Assembly: GCA_002358855.1 (NCBI GenBank)
Contig: DEPQ01000037.1
Coordinates: forward strand, 1-8,259
Origin: Bacteroidales bacterium UBA3388
GTDB taxonomy: Bacteria; Bacteroidota; Bacteroidia; Bacteroidales; P3
Direction of reading: 5' to 3'
DNA length: 8,259 nucleotides
The translations under genes were made by a program, and so were the position numbers. This document shows, piece after piece, positions 8,159-8,259 of this stretch. The notes under the pieces were generated by a model. The model made no database searches. It worked only from the letters and a program-made list of their open reading frames with translations, and was not told the origin of the DNA. The number at the start of each line of letters is the position of its first letter. Position 1 is the stretch's first letter.

Positions 8159-8210
8159 AAAACGCTCACAAGTCAAAACAAAACAAAGACTCACGAGCGT
8201 TTTTCTTTAT
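8159..8210 (+). terminator. Rho-independent terminator of the thi operon
   Basis: AAAACGCTC (8159-8167) pairs with GAGCGTTTT (8195-8203) as a 9-bp stem. An inner AGTC/GACT stem (8171-8174 with 8188-8191) extends it across a small internal loop. The T-rich TTTTTCTTTAT follows immediately. It lies 37 bases after the thiF stop. Read on the minus strand the same stem is followed by TTTTATTTTTC, so it could also stop transcription arriving from the right. Confidence 0.88.
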
Positions 8211-8259
8211 ATTATAAAATCAATCCCTACTCCACTCCCCATATCTTAATGGTTTTATC

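Noticed and set aside
8220..8259. Possible end of a convergent minus-strand gene (tail DKTIKIWGVE-stop at 8227, or IKPLRYGEWSRD-stop at 8220)
   Set aside because: Two minus-strand frames are open for only 10-12 codons at the window edge and cannot be told apart. The first tail recalls a WD40-repeat ending, but this is too short to support. The terminator at 8159-8210 would work in both directions, which is compatible with a convergent gene but does not prove it.

Overview
The window looks like a stretch of an AT-rich Bacteroidota (probably Bacteroidales) chromosome. Four things point there: start regions are A-rich with no Shine-Dalgarno sequence, two promoter-like elements match the Bacteroidetes -7 consensus TAnnTTTG, there is a Bacteroidetes-style coiled-coil lipoprotein beside a small outer-membrane barrel protein, and the thiamine genes have Bacteroidetes-type features (a TenI-like ThiE paralogue and a ThiF without zinc cysteines). 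The genus cannot be decided from the sequence alone.

Layout. From 1 to 1368 two genes lie on the minus strand: a barrel-type outer-membrane protein cut off by the left window edge (1-377) and a coiled-coil lipoprotein (499-1368). Between them are a hairpin/T-tract terminator and a separate promoter for the barrel gene. From about 1425 to 8210 lies one plus-strand transcription unit: a promoter, a complete TPP riboswitch with a hairpin abutting the first start codon, then thiD-thiS-tenI-like-thiE-thiG-thiC-thiH-thiF, and a strong hairpin terminator. Gene junctions are overlaps or short gaps (at most 25 nt), so one TPP-controlled mRNA is expected. The last roughly 50 bases hold nothing I can assign.

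How the genes work together. ThiC makes HMP-phosphate from AIR, and ThiD phosphorylates it to HMP-PP. ThiF adenylates the C-terminal glycine of ThiS to prepare it for sulfur loading. ThiH supplies dehydroglycine from tyrosine, the oxygen-independent route. ThiG builds the thiazole phosphate, the TenI-like protein probably acts on the thiazole product, and ThiE joins HMP-PP and thiazole phosphate to give thiamine phosphate. The last step to TPP (ThiL or a pyrophosphokinase), the sulfur donor and DXP synthase are not in the window. TPP should feed back through the leader riboswitch.

The window is mostly a well-understood biosynthetic operon and I found no clearly new system. The points most worth a second look are the riboswitch expression platform, the loss of zinc and sulfur-relay cysteines in ThiF, and the two tandem, divergent ThiE-family proteins.
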